The notes: generated from the letters alone by a model not told the origin. DNA of 6,161 nt from Sulfurimonas sp. (GCA_027056465.1 JALUKS010000235.1:1-6161), one strand, 5' to 3'; counted from the stretch's first letter, positions 1 through 5,943 are shown. Numbers and translations are program-made.

Positions 1-778
1 CCTCTTTTGATAAGTTCTGAATGTTAAGTTCATAAGGAACACTTGCACATAAAAGATGTAGAAGTTTTCTTATGATGTTGATTTTATCGCTCTCTACATT
101 GTAGATGGAGGCTACTTCGCTATCTAGGATGATATTTACAATTTCATTGAGTCTTAGGTTATACCCCTTTTCACCCTCTGTGAAAAATGGATAAGCACCG
201 AACTCTTGAAAGAGCTTGAAGTACTCAAGAGGTCTAAACTCTTTTTTTATATTTTGTGCGAGCTCTTGATGGTTTTGTAAAATATCTTCAAGTTCTAAAA
301 CTGGTAAATCAAGCTCAAACTTGATGGCTAAAAACTCTCGAAATGATAAGGAGTGAAGTTCATAGAAAAGTGCGCGACGGCTAAGGTCAACTTTTGAATT
401 TTCTATCTCAAGAGCAGAAGAGCCAGAAAAAACGACTTTTATATCTACAAAATCATAGATAGTTTTTAACTCCTGAGCAAAATTACTCGCCTTATGTATC
501 TCATCTATGATGAGTAACTTACCACCATAAGCACTAAACTTAATGGCTATTTCACTGAGTGTTTCTGTGATATTATCTGCACTGATATAGAGCATTTTAG
601 AGAGAGGAAGTGCATAGTTTTGTGCTATTTGCTTGATAAGTGTAGTTTTACCTACTCCTCGTTGTCCTAAAATACCTACAAGTTTTGACTCAAAATCTAT
701 GCTCTCAAAAAGATAGCGTTTAAACTTAGGGGTAGGGAGCGAAAAGTAGAGGTTCGAGAGTTCTATAAGCTTCTGCAT
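1..778 (-). CDS. AAA_14/DUF4143-type ATPase, C-terminus cut off by window edge
   Basis: This is a P-loop ATPase of the AAA_14 plus DUF4143 group, a widespread prokaryotic family with no settled function. The 259 codons visible from ATG at 776-778 are uninterrupted and run off the left edge. Walker A is GQRGVGKTT (residues 38-46), Walker B is LLIIDEIH (88-95), and FSGSSALE (117-124) is a sensor-like strand. It is followed by SRRALFYELHSLSFREFL (133-150), the conserved 'R...y.L.plsfrEfl' block of AAA_14. The segment after residue about 185 fits the start of DUF4143, and full-length members usually have about 370-450 residues. A good Shine-Dalgarno (AAGGAT, complement of 785-790) fixes the start. 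The gene has its own promoter in the 43-bp gap, so it is probably not part of the cobamide transcript. Some members pair with nucleases or DNA-binding partners, but none is visible here. Family confidence is high and functional confidence low. Confidence 0.9.
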   Translation of the reverse strand, partial: MQKLIELSNLYFSLPTPKFKRYLFESIDFESKLVGILGQRGVGKTTLIKQIAQNYALPLSKMLYISADNITETLSEIAIKFSAYGGKLLIIDEIHKASNFAQELKTIYDFVDIKVVFSGSSALEIENSKVDLSRRALFYELHSLSFREFLAIKFELDLPVLELEDILQNHQELAQNIKKEFRPLEYFKLFQEFGAYPFFTEGEKGYNLRLNEIVNIILDSEVASIYNVESDKINIIRKLLHLLCASVPYELNIQNLSKE

Positions 779-784
779 TTGACT

Positions 785-790
785 ATCCTT
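785..790 (-). promoter_or_regulatory. Ribosome binding site of the AAA ATPase
   Basis: On the minus strand AAGGAT lies 6 nt before the ATG at 778. It is one of the better Shine-Dalgarno sequences in the window and supports this start. Confidence 0.7.
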
Positions 791-806
791 TTCAATTGAT
801 TGAAAA
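789..806. repeat. 18-bp palindrome between the AAA-ATPase promoter and its start codon
   Basis: TTTTCAATTGATTGAAAA consists of two perfect 8-bp arms (789-796 and 799-806) around a 2-bp centre. It begins about 2 nt downstream of the -10 hexamer on the minus strand, so it covers the expected transcription start and reaches the Shine-Dalgarno. That position suits a repressor operator. In RNA it would be an A/U-rich 8-bp stem with a loop too small to close without fraying, so a protein-binding DNA site is the more likely reading. The regulator is not identifiable from the window. Confidence 0.5.
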
Positions 807-807
807 T

Positions 808-816
808 ATTATAGCA
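808..816 (-). promoter_or_regulatory. Extended -10 promoter of the AAA ATPase
   Basis: The minus strand reads TGCTATAAT, a perfect extended -10 (TGn plus TATAAT). The predicted start of transcription is near 801, giving a leader of about 23 nt. No convincing -35 is visible, which is usual for Campylobacterota sigma-70 promoters. It lies just outside the end of the cobD coding region. Confidence 0.65.
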
Positions 817-821
817 TAATT

Positions 822-1820
822 TTAATACTCTAGTGCAATTTTTAGTGCTTTATGTGCATCTGCACCTTTCACTGCAAAACGCAACCAGTTGTTTGAGAGG
901 TAGTCAAAACTACCACATGTTCGCACTAAGATTTTCTGTTCTAAAAGTCTCTCAAATAGCTCCTCACCATTTTCGGCGAGAGCTAAGATAAAGTTCGTGT
1001 CACTCTCTACAATCTCACTAAAACGTTTGGAGTCTGTTAGTATCTTTGTTAGCTCTGTTTTTTGAGATTGATGAAGCTCTCGTGACTTTTTAGCAAACTC
1101 TTCATCGACTAAACGCTGGCGTAAAAAAGAGACATCTAGGGTGGAGAGATTCCAGAGTGGCGTTTGTAGTTTTTTGATATTTTTCTTGTTGGAGAAGATA
1201 GCACCGATGCGTACACCTGCACAGGAGTAGAACTTTGAGAATGATTGGATGATGTAGAGTCGTTTGTAACTCTTTATCTCTTGGCGAACAGATGCCAACT
1301 CTTCAAACTCTAAAAAGCTCTCATCTATGATGATGGTACACTCTAGCTCTATCCACTCTGCTAGTAGCTCTTTGATATTGCTGTAGTAAGTTCCTTCTGG
1401 TGTTGAGGGATTGACAAAGACGACTACAGAATCCTCTGTTGGCATATCAGTTTCATCCTCTATGCGATTGATTTTATAGATGTTCTTTTTCGTAGCTAAG
1501 GCGGCTTTTTCATACTCGCCATAGAGAGGTGCATAGAGAAAAACATCCTTGCGTTTTATGGAAGCAAAGAGGGAGTAGATAGCTGATGTCGCTCCATTGA
1601 AAAGTGCTATCTGATTTTTCTCTAGGGTATATTTCTCAGCTAAAAGAGTGCGAAAATCTCCATAACTGCTATCTGCATAGAGTGCTACTTCTCTACTTGA
1701 GAGTGAAAAATCTATCTCAGGTTGGTAGAGGTTGATGTTTGAGGAGAAGTCTATAATCTCTTCAGCTCTGCACCCTATCTTCTTTGCATAGCCATATATA
1801 TCTGCACCGTGAGTCATCAT
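822..1820 (-). CDS. cobD: Threonine-phosphate decarboxylase-like PLP enzyme of cobamide synthesis (CobD/CobC type)
   Basis: This cytoplasmic fold-type I PLP enzyme should decarboxylate L-threonine O-3-phosphate to (R)-1-amino-2-propanol phosphate, the substrate joined to adenosylcobyric acid by CbiB. The N-terminus THGADIYGYAKKIG...IIDFSSNIN (3-30) matches the 'HGG.i...a...g....i.DFSaNinp' signature that separates these enzymes from histidinol-phosphate aminotransferase. Other landmarks are NPSTPEG (137-143, variant of NPNNPTG), IIIDESFLEF (163-172, with PLP-contacting D166), the Schiff-base lysine K196 in SFSKFYSCAGVRIG, and phosphate-binding arginines near R300 and R314. At 332 residues it is slightly shorter than the Salmonella enzyme. 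Its ATG overlaps the upstream RHH stop as ATGA, implying coupled translation; a second ATG follows directly. The name is ambiguous in the literature: CobD in Salmonella, CobC in Pseudomonas. Sulfurospirillum multivorans has a relative that acts on serine phosphate, so substrate choice is open. Confidence 0.88.
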   Translation of the reverse strand: MMTHGADIYGYAKKIGCRAEEIIDFSSNINLYQPEIDFSLSSREVALYADSSYGDFRTLLAEKYTLEKNQIALFNGATSAIYSLFASIKRKDVFLYAPLYGEYEKAALATKKNIYKINRIEDETDMPTEDSVVVFVNPSTPEGTYYSNIKELLAEWIELECTIIIDESFLEFEELASVRQEIKSYKRLYIIQSFSKFYSCAGVRIGAIFSNKKNIKKLQTPLWNLSTLDVSFLRQRLVDEEFAKKSRELHQSQKTELTKILTDSKRFSEIVESDTNFILALAENGEELFERLLEQKILVRTCGSFDYLSNNWLRFAVKGADAHKALKIALEY

Positions 1821-2023
1821 ATCTCTAAATCATTCCAAAACTCATCATAAGAGAGATTTGTAAGGGCATTTTCATTGTCAAGATTTTTCTCTAGGAGGAT
1901 TTTGTTCTGTGCTTGGAAGTACACCTCTAGTGCTTCGTTTATCATAGAGGATTCATCTTTTTTGAGAATCTCTTTGAAATTTCTAAGGTTTTCATAGTTG
2001 TCTGGGTTTATAGATATATTCAT
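1817..2023 (-). CDS. Small ribbon-helix-helix protein, putative antitoxin
   Basis: This 68-residue protein has the outline of a ribbon-helix-helix DNA-binding dimer: a beta strand NISIN (2-6), helix A about 8-22, the turn DESS (23-26), and helix B about 27-46 (MINEALEVYFQAQNKILLEK). An acidic, aromatic tail, NLSYDEFWNDLEI (56-68), follows; tails like this in RHH antitoxins bind and mask the toxin. The family would autoregulate its own promoter. The nearest same-strand gene upstream is the small nuclease-like protein ending at 2171, which makes a toxin-first pair plausible. The 147-bp gap between them is unusually long for such a pair and holds a candidate RNA on the other strand. No clear Shine-Dalgarno precedes the ATG. 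The stop overlaps the cobD start (ATGA). Fold is moderately certain, antitoxin role inferred. Confidence 0.72.
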   Translation of the reverse strand: MNISINPDNYENLRNFKEILKKDESSMINEALEVYFQAQNKILLEKNLDNENALTNLSYDEFWNDLEI

Positions 2024-2060
2024 AAGTGTATTTTAGCTAATTTTTTTGTTACTTTAAATG

Positions 2061-2069
2061 TGGTATAAT
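2061..2069 (+). promoter_or_regulatory. Extended -10 promoter on the + strand for the candidate RNA
   Basis: TGGTATAAT is an exact TGn-TATAAT extended -10, preceded by a T-tract (2041-2047) at roughly -35 distance, as in many Campylobacterota promoters. Initiation is expected at 2076-2077, within 1-2 nt of the first paired base of the structured element. There is no + strand protein gene downstream, so the promoter points at a non-coding transcript. Confidence 0.6.
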
Positions 2070-2075
2070 TTTATT

Positions 2076-2177
2076 AGGTCATAGGAAGACGCGGTGAATA
2101 TCTCTCGGCCGTACCGCTCCGATTTATTGGGGAACGGGTTGTAAGTGAAGGGGTGTGAGAGTCCTTCCACCTATGGC
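2076..2177 (+). ncRNA. Candidate structured non-coding RNA, family not identified
   Basis: This element of about 100 nt is more GC-rich than its flanks and codes for nothing obvious. The ends pair: 2078-2085 with 2170-2177 (GUCAUAGG/CCUAUGGC, one G-U). Inside are a hairpin GCGGU/ACCGC (2091-2095 with 2113-2117), a small stem UCC/GGG (2118-2120 with 2129-2131), and GUGAAGG/CCUUCCAC (2145-2151 with 2163-2170, one bulged C) that would stack directly on the closing stem. Loop bases CUCUC (2102-2106) can pair with GAGAG (2157-2161) as a kissing loop. The start matches the upstream extended -10. It is antisense to the region between the nuclease and RHH genes and covers the nuclease stop codon at 2171-2173. 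Its architecture loosely recalls guide-type RNAs of IscB elements (HEARO), but I could not confirm this and no IscB or TnpB gene is present. A strong terminator is not visible; the flank after 2177 is U-rich. Confidence 0.5.
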
Positions 2178-2581
2178 AAATTATCTTTTAAAATTATTAT
2201 TTTTTTATCTTTCCCTTTTTGCCTTAACCTATTTATTGATTTTTGTCTTGTTTTTCTAAAGGATGTCATAAAGAGCTGTTTTCCTGTTGCAGTTGCTTTG
2301 AGTGCATAATGATAGAGTTCATTACTATCTTTATGAAGCACTATCGCCACGGTTCTATTTCCATCCTTAGCCACAAAATGACTCTTACCTACTATCTCAT
2401 CTAAGAGTAAATAGTCATGTTCTCTCAAGTCTGGATGATGATTAAGATTTTTCTTTAGGGTATCTCTGCTTAGTGTTACAGTTTCTGTTTTGGCTAGTAA
2501 TATTTTAGAGAGTAAAAGGCTGACTTTTCCTATTTCATAGCCATAGCTATTTGTTTGAAATTTTTGCTCAAATAGCTTCAT
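2171..2581 (-). CDS. PBECR/barnase-EndoU-like small nuclease, putative toxin
   Basis: This 136-residue basic protein resembles the phage-associated PBECR nucleases (barnase/EndoU/colicin E5-D/RelE-like fold). The supporting blocks are LSRDTLKKNLNHHPDL (37-52; family pattern 'vs..ti.Kh..hHpe'), YLLLDEIVGKSHFV (57-70), and the strands TVAIVLHKD, LYHYALKATATGKQLFMTSFRKT (77-111). Candidate active-site residues are H48/H49, K95, T98 and S107/R109. The family acts on RNA; some members are standalone toxins. The C-terminus is very basic (RLRQKGKDKK). The start lies inside the end of the upstream cysteine-rich gene (14-bp overlap) with no clear Shine-Dalgarno, suggesting coupled translation. The next gene downstream on the same strand is an RHH putative antitoxin. 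The stop lies in the 3' strand of the candidate RNA's closing stem, so the original C-terminus could have been altered by an insertion. Fold assignment is moderate, toxicity inferred. Confidence 0.68.
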   Translation of the reverse strand: MKLFEQKFQTNSYGYEIGKVSLLLSKILLAKTETVTLSRDTLKKNLNHHPDLREHDYLLLDEIVGKSHFVAKDGNRTVAIVLHKDSNELYHYALKATATGKQLFMTSFRKTRQKSINRLRQKGKDKKIIILKDNLP

Positions 2582-3002
2582 ATTGACACTTTTTCATCAT
2601 CTTTTCCCAAGCAATATCAAAATGTTTCTCAACAAAAACGCGATGATGTGGGACGCCACACTTTGAGCAGTCTTGATGGATTTTCTCACCATAAACGCCG
2701 ACTCTTCCATCTTTTGAGTCTATGCTACAGAAGCTAAACTTTGTCTTCTCTTCGACTTTCTCTATTCCTGTATCATTAAAGCGAAAGTTTGGACAGGCGC
2801 AGAGGTAGCAGTTGAGCGACTCCATATCGTGGCATTTTTTATCTTTGGCATAGAGAGGACAAAAATCCTTCTCTTCGCGTTTCATATTTTCAAAATCAAA
2901 GTAGTCGATGATTTGCTCTTTTGAGTAGTTTTTTGAGAGAAGTTTAGCGACTATAACTTTATGTTTTTGAGCATGTTTTTTGAACCAGTCTGTATATCCC
3001 AT
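2568..3002 (-). CDS. Cysteine-rich small-domain protein, probable metal-binding, in the cobamide operon
   Basis: This 144-residue protein belongs, by its cysteine pattern, to the 'cysteine-rich small domain' family (zf-like, Pfam PF04071), annotated as probable metal-binding with no known reaction. Nine cysteines are visible: C48, C57, C65, C68, C70, C92, C112, C115 and C139. They are grouped as FCPLY, KKCHD, CYLCACPNFRF and DCSKCGVPHH, with H119/H120 as further ligands. The N-terminal 45 residues are helical and charged (DWFKKHAQKHKVIVAKLLSKNYS). No signal peptide or membrane segment is present, so it is cytoplasmic. GAGG about 6 nt before the ATG supports the start. It lies 35 bp after cbiB and overlaps the nuclease gene by 14 bp. 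Its place next to cbiB suggests a role in cobamide synthesis or cobalt handling, but this is an inference from position only. Confidence 0.75.
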   Translation of the reverse strand: MGYTDWFKKHAQKHKVIVAKLLSKNYSKEQIIDYFDFENMKREEKDFCPLYAKDKKCHDMESLNCYLCACPNFRFNDTGIEKVEEKTKFSFCSIDSKDGRVGVYGEKIHQDCSKCGVPHHRVFVEKHFDIAWEKMMKKCQYEAI

Positions 3003-3037
3003 AGAGCCTCTTTTTTAAAATATAATTTTGGATAGTA

Positions 3038-3880
3038 CTATAATATCGCTAATGCTCTTCTAACATCCTCTGCTTTTATCTCTTCTCTCCCTTTTCCAAA
3101 AGAGGCTTTTTTCTTCAGCTTACCGAAGTAGTAGGTATCGCCACCGAGCTTGATGCCTAGAGCTAACGCCATAGCTGTTATGGGGTGTCCTGCGTTTGGA
3201 GAGTCGTGTTTTTTTCCATCTGCATAGAAAGCGAAGATATTTTTCTGTTTGGAAAGCATCATGATGAGTAGGGCAGTTAAACGCGAGGGGATGTAGTTGA
3301 GGATGTCATCTAGGAGGGCTGAAGCCTTGCCGTAGTTTTCATACTTCTCAGTTCTGTAGCCGACCATAGAGTCAAGAGTATTGACACTTTTGTAAAAGAT
3401 TAAGCCAACTAAACCAAAAAAGAGAAGGTAAAAGAGAGGGGCTATAACACCATCACTAAGGTTTTCTCCGTAGGTCTCAACAGCAGCTTTATAGACATCA
3501 CTCTCACTCATATCTTTTGTATCACGACTTACAAGCATCGCTATCTCTGCTCTTTTATCTTCTGCACTCAGCACGGATAAAACAGCTGCTCTTAGCATAT
3601 TGTGTGCTAAAAAGAGAGAGGCTATGAGTGCAGAGAGGAGGATGTAGAGGGGGTAAAATAGCTCTTGAAGAAAGAGAAGAAGGGCATAGCTTAGTGTCGT
3701 TACAGTCGTGAGTACAAAGAGAAGAAGCAGAACACCTCTTAATATGCTATTTTTATAAAAATGCTCCTCAAAAAAAGAGATAATCTCACCAATACGGATG
3801 ATGGGGTGCGTCATAAAACGAAACTCACCAAAAAGACGGTCGATGAGATAAGCCAAAAGAGTGATAAAAAGTGAGGTCAT
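3038..3880 (-). CDS. cbiB: Adenosylcobinamide-phosphate synthase CbiB
   Basis: This integral inner-membrane enzyme joins aminopropanol phosphate (or ethanolamine phosphate) to adenosylcobyric acid, giving adenosylcobinamide phosphate. Family signatures run through the whole protein: AYLIDRLFGE and THPIIRIGEII near the N-terminus (canonical 'D...GdP..-HPV..iG..i'); AAVETYGENLSDGVIAPLFY (about 131-150; 'vEt.aENt.DgviaPLf'); SVNTLDSMVGYRTEKYENYGKASALLDDILNYIPSRLTAL (about 164-204); and DSPNAGHPITAMALALGIKLGG (225-246). Hydrophobic segments near residues 47-68, 73-94 and 145-162 are membrane helices. The length of 280 is a little under the usual 300-320. AAAGGA (complement of 3887-3892) lies about 6 nt before the ATG, which overlaps the kinase stop as ATGA. 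It is sometimes called CobD, which must not be confused with the decarboxylase here. Confidence 0.95.
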   Translation of the reverse strand: MTSLFITLLAYLIDRLFGEFRFMTHPIIRIGEIISFFEEHFYKNSILRGVLLLLFVLTTVTTLSYALLLFLQELFYPLYILLSALIASLFLAHNMLRAAVLSVLSAEDKRAEIAMLVSRDTKDMSESDVYKAAVETYGENLSDGVIAPLFYLLFFGLVGLIFYKSVNTLDSMVGYRTEKYENYGKASALLDDILNYIPSRLTALLIMMLSKQKNIFAFYADGKKHDSPNAGHPITAMALALGIKLGGDTYYFGKLKKKASFGKGREEIKAEDVRRALAIL

Positions 3881-4650
3881 AGAAGTTCCTTTGCTCGTGC
3901 AATATTTTGCCCAGAGGAGATACGAACTAAAGCATAAAAGAGAGAGGCGATTTTTCTATACTCATGAAGAGTTTTTAGTGCTATCTTCTTTGGGGCATGT
4001 TGGTTGTAGGTCGATAAAAAGAGTCTGTTGTGAGAAGATTTATTTTTAGGATTAAAAGAGAGTAGGGCGACTGCTATATCAAACGCGAACGAGCCTAAAC
4101 CCCCATCTATAAAGTCAAAAACAGCTATCTGCTCTTCATTAAAAACAGTGTTATCTTTAAATATATCTCCATGAATAAAGCCATCATGACTCTCTTGAAA
4201 ATCTTTAAGCGGGGCTAGTTTTTTGTAGTAAAAGTAAGACTCATGTTTAAGTACAAGAAGCTTTTTTTCTACTTGGTAGCGTTCTATAAACTCATCTTGA
4301 GCAGGAAGCTTTTGACTGTGAAGTTTTGCCATAAAACGAGCAAGTGCTTGGATGTGGTAGTAGCTGATAGTTGTGGGAGATTTGCCCTCTAATCGTGTAT
4401 AAAGATACCACTCATCACTCTGTGCTACAAGTTTAGAGATATTGAGTCCAGAGGAGTGAAGTTGTTCTAAATGCAGGCTATTTTTCTGAATTTGTCGTAG
4501 AATAGGGCGTTCATATTTTTTGAGGATATAGCTCTTTGTGATGTAGGTTGTATCTACAATACCATCAGTTGTAGGTATAAGCTGTGCGAGTGAGTACTCT
4601 CTAAAGAGACTTTGTGCTTCTTTAAGTGATAAGATACTTTTTACTCCCAT
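3877..4650 (-). CDS. APH-family (homoserine kinase II/aminoglycoside phosphotransferase fold) small-molecule kinase
   Basis: This 257-residue cytoplasmic kinase has the aminoglycoside phosphotransferase/ThrB-II fold. The catalytic loop is HGDIFKDN (160-167, catalytic D162, metal ligand N167), followed by IAVFDFIDGG (175-184) with the metal-binding aspartate D179 and FAFDIAVALLSF (188-199), the 'yDla' helix of the family. The N-lobe strand TTYITKSYILKKYE (34-47) supplies the ATP-contacting lysine (K44 or K45). The pattern is closest to homoserine kinase type II. It lies 9 bp after the porin stop, with AAAGG about 7 nt before the ATG, and its stop overlaps the cbiB start. Because the operon also encodes CbiB and a threonine-phosphate decarboxylase, L-threonine (or serine) is an attractive substrate; homoserine, choline-like alcohols or a salvage intermediate remain possible. 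Family confidence is high, substrate inferred. Confidence 0.82.
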   Translation of the reverse strand: MGVKSILSLKEAQSLFREYSLAQLIPTTDGIVDTTYITKSYILKKYERPILRQIQKNSLHLEQLHSSGLNISKLVAQSDEWYLYTRLEGKSPTTISYYHIQALARFMAKLHSQKLPAQDEFIERYQVEKKLLVLKHESYFYYKKLAPLKDFQESHDGFIHGDIFKDNTVFNEEQIAVFDFIDGGLGSFAFDIAVALLSFNPKNKSSHNRLFLSTYNQHAPKKIALKTLHEYRKIASLFYALVRISSGQNIARAKELL

Positions 4651-4659
4651 TGCTAGCCT

Positions 4660-5922
4660 TTAAAAGTTATAGTTTACCAAAAGCTGAAATCTATTCCAGT
4701 CGTAGTTTGTTTGTTGATTATGTTTGAGGTCATTTTCTATTGCATAAATCCCAGCGACTAAAAACTTATCATTTACATTGTATTGAGCACCTATATCTTG
4801 CTCTGTTATATGCTCAGTATCACTTGAAAAGTCACCATAAGCATAGAGAAATCCAAACTCTTTGTAGTCATAAGTAAACCCACCCACTATCGCTTGTGCA
4901 TTTGAATTTTGAGCGATATTATCAAGTATCATAGTGTCCATACTGGTGAAGAGTGTACCACCACCGTAACCAGAAAAGCTCTCCTTGCCCATTTTTTGGA
5001 GTGCTTTGTCGTAGCTGATATTGAAACCAAGACCATGAACAACAAGCTCTAGCATAGCACCATAAACAGTGCTTTGAACACTGCTGTTATCTAGTTCACT
5101 TTCGTTGAGGTATTGTGCCATTGCATGAAGTGTTATATCCTTTGAAAATGGGTACTCTACTCCTCCATCAATGTAAAAAGCATTAGTGACTCCTGTGATA
5201 TTATAGTACCATGCACTCAACTCAAGTGTATCACTATACTTAACTCCGACTAGATTTGTTCCATCTTTGCCTGTTTTATTCCATGGATCTTCAAGTCCTG
5301 CATCAAAACCTTGCCAGTTTTGGATATTTCCTGCCATAAATTTAAACCCATTGAGATTATAAGTAGCGATATAAGCCTCAAAAGTGTTTTGAATCATACG
5401 AATATCATCACTATCAGCAAGAGGAGTGTCGAGAGTCTGTCTCCCTGCACGGAAGTTAAACTCATTATACTTATAGTTCAGATATGCTTCAGCCATCTCC
5501 GTATAGTAGCCTTTTTCTGAAGAGAGTTCTGGATTTTGGTGAGTATCTTTACCTGTCGCAAAGTTAATGTCATGAGAGGTATAGACTGCTGCTGCTGCAT
5601 TCAAGCCATTAAGTGAGGCAAGTTCATACTTTATGATACCACCTATTGCCGTGGAATAAACATCTCCTTGGGCATTTTGTTTATAGTTATAGTCGGCATA
5701 GATACTTTTGAGCTGACCACTTACTTTTGCATCACTAAACATATGCTTCAAGCTCTCTGCAACAGAAACCTCTTTTTGCTCAATCTTGGCAACATTATCT
5801 ATCGCTTTTCTTGGTGAGTGTAGGCGCTCTCTTGTTTTACTCTCTTTCGCCTCATCTGCTAAAAGCTGTGAAGTGAGAAGTAATAAAAATGAGATACTTA
5901 ATATTTTTGATTTGTTATACAT
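4660..5922 (-). CDS. OprD-like outer-membrane porin of Campylobacterota
   Basis: This outer-membrane beta-barrel protein is exported by the Sec pathway. From ATG at 5922 it has 420 residues. It begins MYNKSKILSISFLLLLTSQLLA, a typical signal peptide with cleavage expected after LLA. A charged periplasmic stretch of about 45 residues follows, then alternating amphipathic strands ending in NYNF; a terminal phenylalanine is the barrel-assembly signal. SGQLKSIYADYNY, YLNYKYNEFNFRAGRQTLDTPLADSDDIRM and the aromatic girdle strands fit the OprD-like porins of this phylum. The frame stays open upstream to a TTG at 5964, but that start would put 14 residues in front of the signal peptide and would overlap the Fur-like site, so 5922 is preferred. 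It is the first gene of the likely operon, 9 bp before the kinase. Substrate is unknown; iron- or metal-linked control is suggested by the leader. Confidence 0.85.
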   Translation of the reverse strand: MYNKSKILSISFLLLLTSQLLADEAKESKTRERLHSPRKAIDNVAKIEQKEVSVAESLKHMFSDAKVSGQLKSIYADYNYKQNAQGDVYSTAIGGIIKYELASLNGLNAAAAVYTSHDINFATGKDTHQNPELSSEKGYYTEMAEAYLNYKYNEFNFRAGRQTLDTPLADSDDIRMIQNTFEAYIATYNLNGFKFMAGNIQNWQGFDAGLEDPWNKTGKDGTNLVGVKYSDTLELSAWYYNITGVTNAFYIDGGVEYPFSKDITLHAMAQYLNESELDNSSVQSTVYGAMLELVVHGLGFNISYDKALQKMGKESFSGYGGGTLFTSMDTMILDNIAQNSNAQAIVGGFTYDYKEFGFLYAYGDFSSDTEHITEQDIGAQYNVNDKFLVAGIYAIENDLKHNQQTNYDWNRFQLLVNYNF

Positions 5923-5943
5923 GAATTCCACTATTTTATAAAT

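Noticed and set aside
2076..2177. Cobalamin riboswitch for the cobamide genes
   Set aside because: GGTGAAT near 2094 recalls part of the riboswitch, but the B12 box (GCCACTG type) is missing on both strands. The better structure and promoter are on the + strand, pointing away from cobD and into the end of a minus-strand gene.
2076..2177. tRNA, 4.5S SRP RNA or 5S rRNA
   Set aside because: Size and paired ends fit in part, but there is no T-arm consensus with acceptor stem, no GGAAGCAG-type SRP tetraloop domain, and no 5S loop pattern.
2061..2177. Firm assignment as an IscB-type guide RNA (HEARO)
   Set aside because: The resemblance rests on general architecture and an unverified impression. 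No IscB, IsrB or TnpB gene is in the window, and a promoter that starts at the first stem leaves no room for a 5' guide. Kept only as a hypothesis to test.
3861..4049. Small + strand open frame opposite cbiB and the kinase
   Set aside because: It is fully antisense to two well-supported genes and has no family motif.
5311..5520. Small + strand open frame opposite the porin
   Set aside because: It is antisense to conserved barrel strands and its product has no recognisable features.
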